Below are positions 61,580 through 64,000 of a DNA stretch of 64,000 bases, piece by piece; positions within the stretch are counted from its first letter, which is position 1, and every line of letters starts with the position of its first letter. The notes under the pieces are model-generated. The model saw only the letters and a program-made list of their open reading frames with translations. It ran no database searches and was not told the origin of the DNA. The translations under genes and the position numbers were made by a program. Source of the DNA: RGIG7450 sp045633565 (lineage in GTDB: Bacteria > Bacillota > Clostridia > RUG12999); the NCBI GenBank assembly GCA_045633565.1, contig JAZQYO010000013.1, positions 1 through 64,000 on the forward strand, read 5' to 3'.

Positions 61580-63112
61580 TTATCCTCTTGGAATTAAAAG
61601 CTGATTGCCGGCTTTTAAATTTTTACAGTTGTCGCCGTTTAGTTCTTCTATATATTCCGTTTTGGTATGGTAGCGTTTTGCAATATCCCACAGGGTATCA
61701 TCTTTCTGAACGAAATATAAAACAATTGAGGGGGATTTTGAATCGGCAATTCCGCCGGACTCAATACTTTCCACCATGGTAACTTTGCCGCACTCTGAAA
61801 GCTGCAGACGGCAGGACATAACAATCCGGACATCTATTCCGCCTGAAATTCCAAGGTCAAAATTAACAAGGTTTGTTTCAAGCTCGGCGGTCGGCACCAT
61901 ATCTGGCGTGCACATTTCTGCAGCTGCCTCAATTTTAAACGGAATTTCTTCGGTGTGAACGGCAATTGGGCATGCTTTGTCATTTATAATGCAGAGGCAT
62001 ATTATGTCGAGATAACCGTCAATCTCCGATTTTCCGGCATGGGCAGTTACGCCCGTTACCACAGGTTTAGCGGTCATGTTATATACCGACTGGACAGTCA
62101 TCCCAACATCCGGGCGGACCGAGCAGTTGAGTGTATGGTCAAATTCGCTTGTAAATACAGGGTTTTTCATATTGAGAGTGGAATATTTGATATCAAGATT
62201 ATCAGTCAGACTGTAAACGTCTGTAATGACATTTTCAGATATTGGCATATCAGCGCAGATTTTAACACCTATGCGGACATTTGCATTTATAATTCTGACA
62301 TCGCCGTCCGAATCGGTGGCAAGTGAAAAGTCGCTTTCCTCAATTTCTGTTTTAACATGGCAGAGATGTTCTTCCGAAATGCCTTCCGCATCAAGAATTT
62401 CGGTAAAGGGCATACTATGCCTGCAGCAGTGGACATTTGCGGAGTCTTCGGGCGTATACATATTGCACACCTTAAGGTCGCCTTTAATTATAATCTTGCC
62501 GGCAATTACCTTAACATCCTTGTTGCAAAGAGAAACATCCGACCTTAAAAGACTGCCGATATTGGGGGTTCCGGATGGCAGGGACAAAGAGTCAGAAACG
62601 GTTATAATATCGCGCATTGTCAGTTGCCGGCTATAACCGCCGAAATGGCAGTGTTTTGTTTGCAGGTTGTCACCGGAGATTTCAAGCGGGAGCATTACGG
62701 GCATATCTGATTCTACACATATTTCCATGCCCACAACTGATTTGATTTTTAATTTGCGACTGTTTATAAGCTCGGGCTCAAGATGTTCAACCTCGGCGTT
62801 TACATTGCAATACATACCCTCGGAAAAATCGGGATTTTCCTCCATGTGGGAAAAGTCGGCGCCCGTATTGATGCAGCATATCCCATCGGCATTTTCCGGC
62901 TGATAAAGAACCTTGTATGTAACGTGCCCACCTATCATCATTTTGCCGCTTAAAACCTCTGCTCTTGAAACCTTTACAGATGCATCAATGTGCAGAATTT
63001 TCAAAAGGTCGGGTTTTGAGTCACTCACAATGGCGTCCGAATCTACAATTGCCGAAGCATTAAAATCGGCAACCGGCATATTAACCGACACCTGTTTTTT
63101 CTGTATATCCAT
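61580..63112 (-). CDS. DUF3794 (SPOCS) and LysM domain protein, SipL-like
   Basis: A 510-residue protein with repeated DUF3794/SPOCS domains (roughly 20–110, 165–260 and 310–420, e.g. KPDLLKILHIDASVKVSRAEVLSGKM and the recurrent VxxGxLxxxxxY pattern). A C-terminal LysM domain follows (about 463–508, FVQKDDTLWDIAKRYHTKTEYIEELN). This architecture is that of Clostridioides difficile SipL, which binds SpoIVA and anchors the spore coat. ATG 63112 has GGAGGT 7 nt upstream. It has no signal peptide, fitting action in the mother cell. It suggests an endospore former, or a lineage that recently lost sporulation. Confidence 0.87.
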   Translation of the reverse strand: MDIQKKQVSVNMPVADFNASAIVDSDAIVSDSKPDLLKILHIDASVKVSRAEVLSGKMMIGGHVTYKVLYQPENADGICCINTGADFSHMEENPDFSEGMYCNVNAEVEHLEPELINSRKLKIKSVVGMEICVESDMPVMLPLEISGDNLQTKHCHFGGYSRQLTMRDIITVSDSLSLPSGTPNIGSLLRSDVSLCNKDVKVIAGKIIIKGDLKVCNMYTPEDSANVHCCRHSMPFTEILDAEGISEEHLCHVKTEIEESDFSLATDSDGDVRIINANVRIGVKICADMPISENVITDVYSLTDNLDIKYSTLNMKNPVFTSEFDHTLNCSVRPDVGMTVQSVYNMTAKPVVTGVTAHAGKSEIDGYLDIICLCIINDKACPIAVHTEEIPFKIEAAAEMCTPDMVPTAELETNLVNFDLGISGGIDVRIVMSCRLQLSECGKVTMVESIESGGIADSKSPSIVLYFVQKDDTLWDIAKRYHTKTEYIEELNGDNCKNLKAGNQLLIPRG

Positions 63113-63201
63113 TTCATTACCTCCATGTCCGTTTTTTTCTTTCAAAATATGAATATGCGGGGGAAGTGCCGGGTATGACTATATTTTGATAAAACGCCAT
63201 A

Positions 63202-63230
63202 TTGACAATAATTTCAAATTGAGGTATAAT
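63202..63230 (+). promoter_or_regulatory. Sigma-A promoter of greA–lysS
   Basis: TTGACA (63202–63207) and TATAAT (63225–63230), both perfect, with a 17-bp spacer. Confidence 0.87.
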
Positions 63231-63267
63231 ATATTCTATATATGATAAAAATCCGGAGGTAATATAA

Positions 63268-63756
63268 ATGGCTACAAAACAGAAGTTTTTAATGACTCAG
63301 GAAGAGTATAATCAGCTGAGCGAACAGCTTGCTTATCTGAAAAATGAAAAGACAAGGGAAATTGCTGAAAAGATAAATCAGGCAAGAGGTTATGGTGACC
63401 TTTCGGAAAACTCAGAATATGATGCAGCAAAACAGGAACAGGCTGAAAATGCTGCACTTATTGCAGAATATGAAGCCAAGCTCAAAAGTGCTGAAATTGT
63501 TGAGCACGACCTTACCGACCTTTCAACTGTAAACATCGGTATGATGGTTTCAATCAAAGATGAAAAGGGCAACGTAAAAAAATATGAACTCACCGGTGCG
63601 ACAGCCAATATGTTTGACGCTAAAAATCCTAAGATTTCCAAGGATTCTCCCATCGGCAAAGCTATATTAGGCAAGAAAAAGGGCGACACTGCTACAGTGG
63701 AAGCACCTGCCGGCACAATGACATTTACTATTGAAGATATATCCAAAAAGAAATAA
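63268..63756 (+). CDS. greA: Transcription elongation factor GreA
   Basis: GreA rescues backtracked RNA polymerase by stimulating transcript cleavage. The 162-residue protein has the N-terminal coiled coil (residues 10–75) with the acidic tip GDLSENSEYDAAK, and the C-terminal FKBP-like domain (DISTVNIGMMVSI-type strand, SPIGKAILGKKKGD). SD GGAGGT precedes ATG 63268. lysS follows 10 bp downstream, a frequent pairing in Firmicutes. Confidence 0.96.
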   Translation: MATKQKFLMTQEEYNQLSEQLAYLKNEKTREIAEKINQARGYGDLSENSEYDAAKQEQAENAALIAEYEAKLKSAEIVEHDLTDLSTVNIGMMVSIKDEKGNVKKYELTGATANMFDAKNPKISKDSPIGKAILGKKKGDTATVEAPAGTMTFTIEDISKKK

Positions 63757-63766
63757 GGAGAAAACT

Positions 63767-64000
63767 ATGAGCGAGCAGAATAATACTCCTGAAATTGAAC
63801 TCAGCGAGCTTCTTCAAATCAGAAGAGATAAGCTGACAGAACTTGTAGCAGAAGGAAGAGACCCTTTTGTTATAACAAAATTTGACAGAACTCATACATC
63901 TAAGGATGTTAAAGAGGGTTATACAACAGAAAAAAGAGAAATTACCAAAAAAGGAACCGAAGAGACAGAAATTATTGATGCTAAAATTTCTCCGCTTAAC
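63767..64000 (+). CDS. lysS: Lysyl-tRNA synthetase (class II), 5' part only
   Basis: The first 78 codons of a class II LysRS are present; the gene runs off the right edge. The N-terminus MSEQNNTPEIELSELLQIRR continues with DKLTELVAEGRDPFVITKFD, both strongly typical of bacterial LysS. The residues from EGYTTEKREITKKGTEE onward form an insertion-like stretch ahead of the anticodon-binding domain. AAGGAG lies 7 nt before the ATG, and the gene is co-transcribed with greA. Confidence 0.9.
   Translation, partial: MSEQNNTPEIELSELLQIRRDKLTELVAEGRDPFVITKFDRTHTSKDVKEGYTTEKREITKKGTEETEIIDAKISPLN

Noticed and set aside
1..64000. CRISPR arrays, rRNA operon, prophage or conjugation genes
   Set aside because: No regularly spaced repeats, rRNA core sequences, or phage or mobilisation proteins were seen on either strand.

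Overview
The window looks like chromosomal DNA from an anaerobic, low-GC Firmicute of the class Clostridia, probably an uncultured gut or rumen lineage. Signs of this are a DUF3794 (SPOCS)–LysM protein resembling the spore-coat protein SipL, an ECF transporter core, cdaA–cdaR, DUF1846, trigger factor–clpP–clpX, rubrerythrin, a four-domain flavodiiron protein, and the GGGtGRT protein paired with an Fe-S scaffold. Almost every intergenic gap carries a near-consensus sigma-A promoter, usually with a 17-bp spacer, and most transcription units end in a clear intrinsic terminator. I see no rRNA, CRISPR array, prophage or conjugative element. There is one tRNA (Thr, GGU).

Layout. 1–4.8 kb: an FMN riboswitch runs off the left edge behind a leftward operon of a methyltransferase, ecfA1, ecfA2, ecfT and truA, followed by a small membrane protein. 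4.8–9.3 kb: lon, and a divergent secreted YcdB/copper-amine-oxidase-stalk protein. 9.3–13.8 kb: a leftward operon of queT (with a preQ1-I riboswitch), DUF1015, cdaA, cdaR and a sugar-nucleotidyltransferase. 13.8–16.8 kb: a polar amino-acid ABC transporter whose permease has a large N-terminal extension. 17–20.9 kb: a DUF1846 protein behind a short attenuator-like leader, a divergent XRE regulator/GGDEF cyclase pair, and an amidohydrolase. 20.9–24.6 kb: rpmH–rnpA–yidD–yidC–khpB(jag)–gltX, without the usual dnaA or mnmE/mnmG neighbours. 24.7–31.6 kb: metA, a ClpP-like TepA protease, two tandem orphan sugar-binding lipoproteins, a HAD phosphatase and sn-glycerol-1-phosphate dehydrogenase.

31.7–37.4 kb is the accessory-like part. 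It holds the tRNA, an HprK-like kinase/PqqD/S26-peptidase cassette, the Fe-S scaffold/GGGtGRT pair, a REP-associated transposase with REP palindromes inside its own reading frame, a divergent zinc-ribbon membrane protein/XRE pair with palindromic operators, and a DUF6062 protein. Three of these units end in nearly the same terminator hairpin. 37.4–43 kb: a GH26-like stalk glycosidase, an amidase-domain protein, DUF554, ispE and radA. 43–47.5 kb: a GT2 glycosyltransferase, rubrerythrin, flavodiiron protein and YhcH. 47.5–57.4 kb: yceD–rpmF, a 120-bp palindromic element, a DUF512 radical SAM protein, then der–plsY–murJ–O-antigen-ligase–GT4–DUF4330–DUF4330, which reads as an envelope or polysaccharide operon. 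57.5–64 kb: tig, clpP, clpX, an unknown protein, a second large palindrome, the SipL-like gene, greA and the start of lysS.

The best candidates for undescribed biology are the GGGtGRT/Fe-S scaffold pair, the HprK-like/PqqD/S26 cassette, the REP-bearing transposase gene, the two large palindromic elements, and the permease with an unidentified extracytoplasmic domain. All identifications come from reading motifs; no database search was run.
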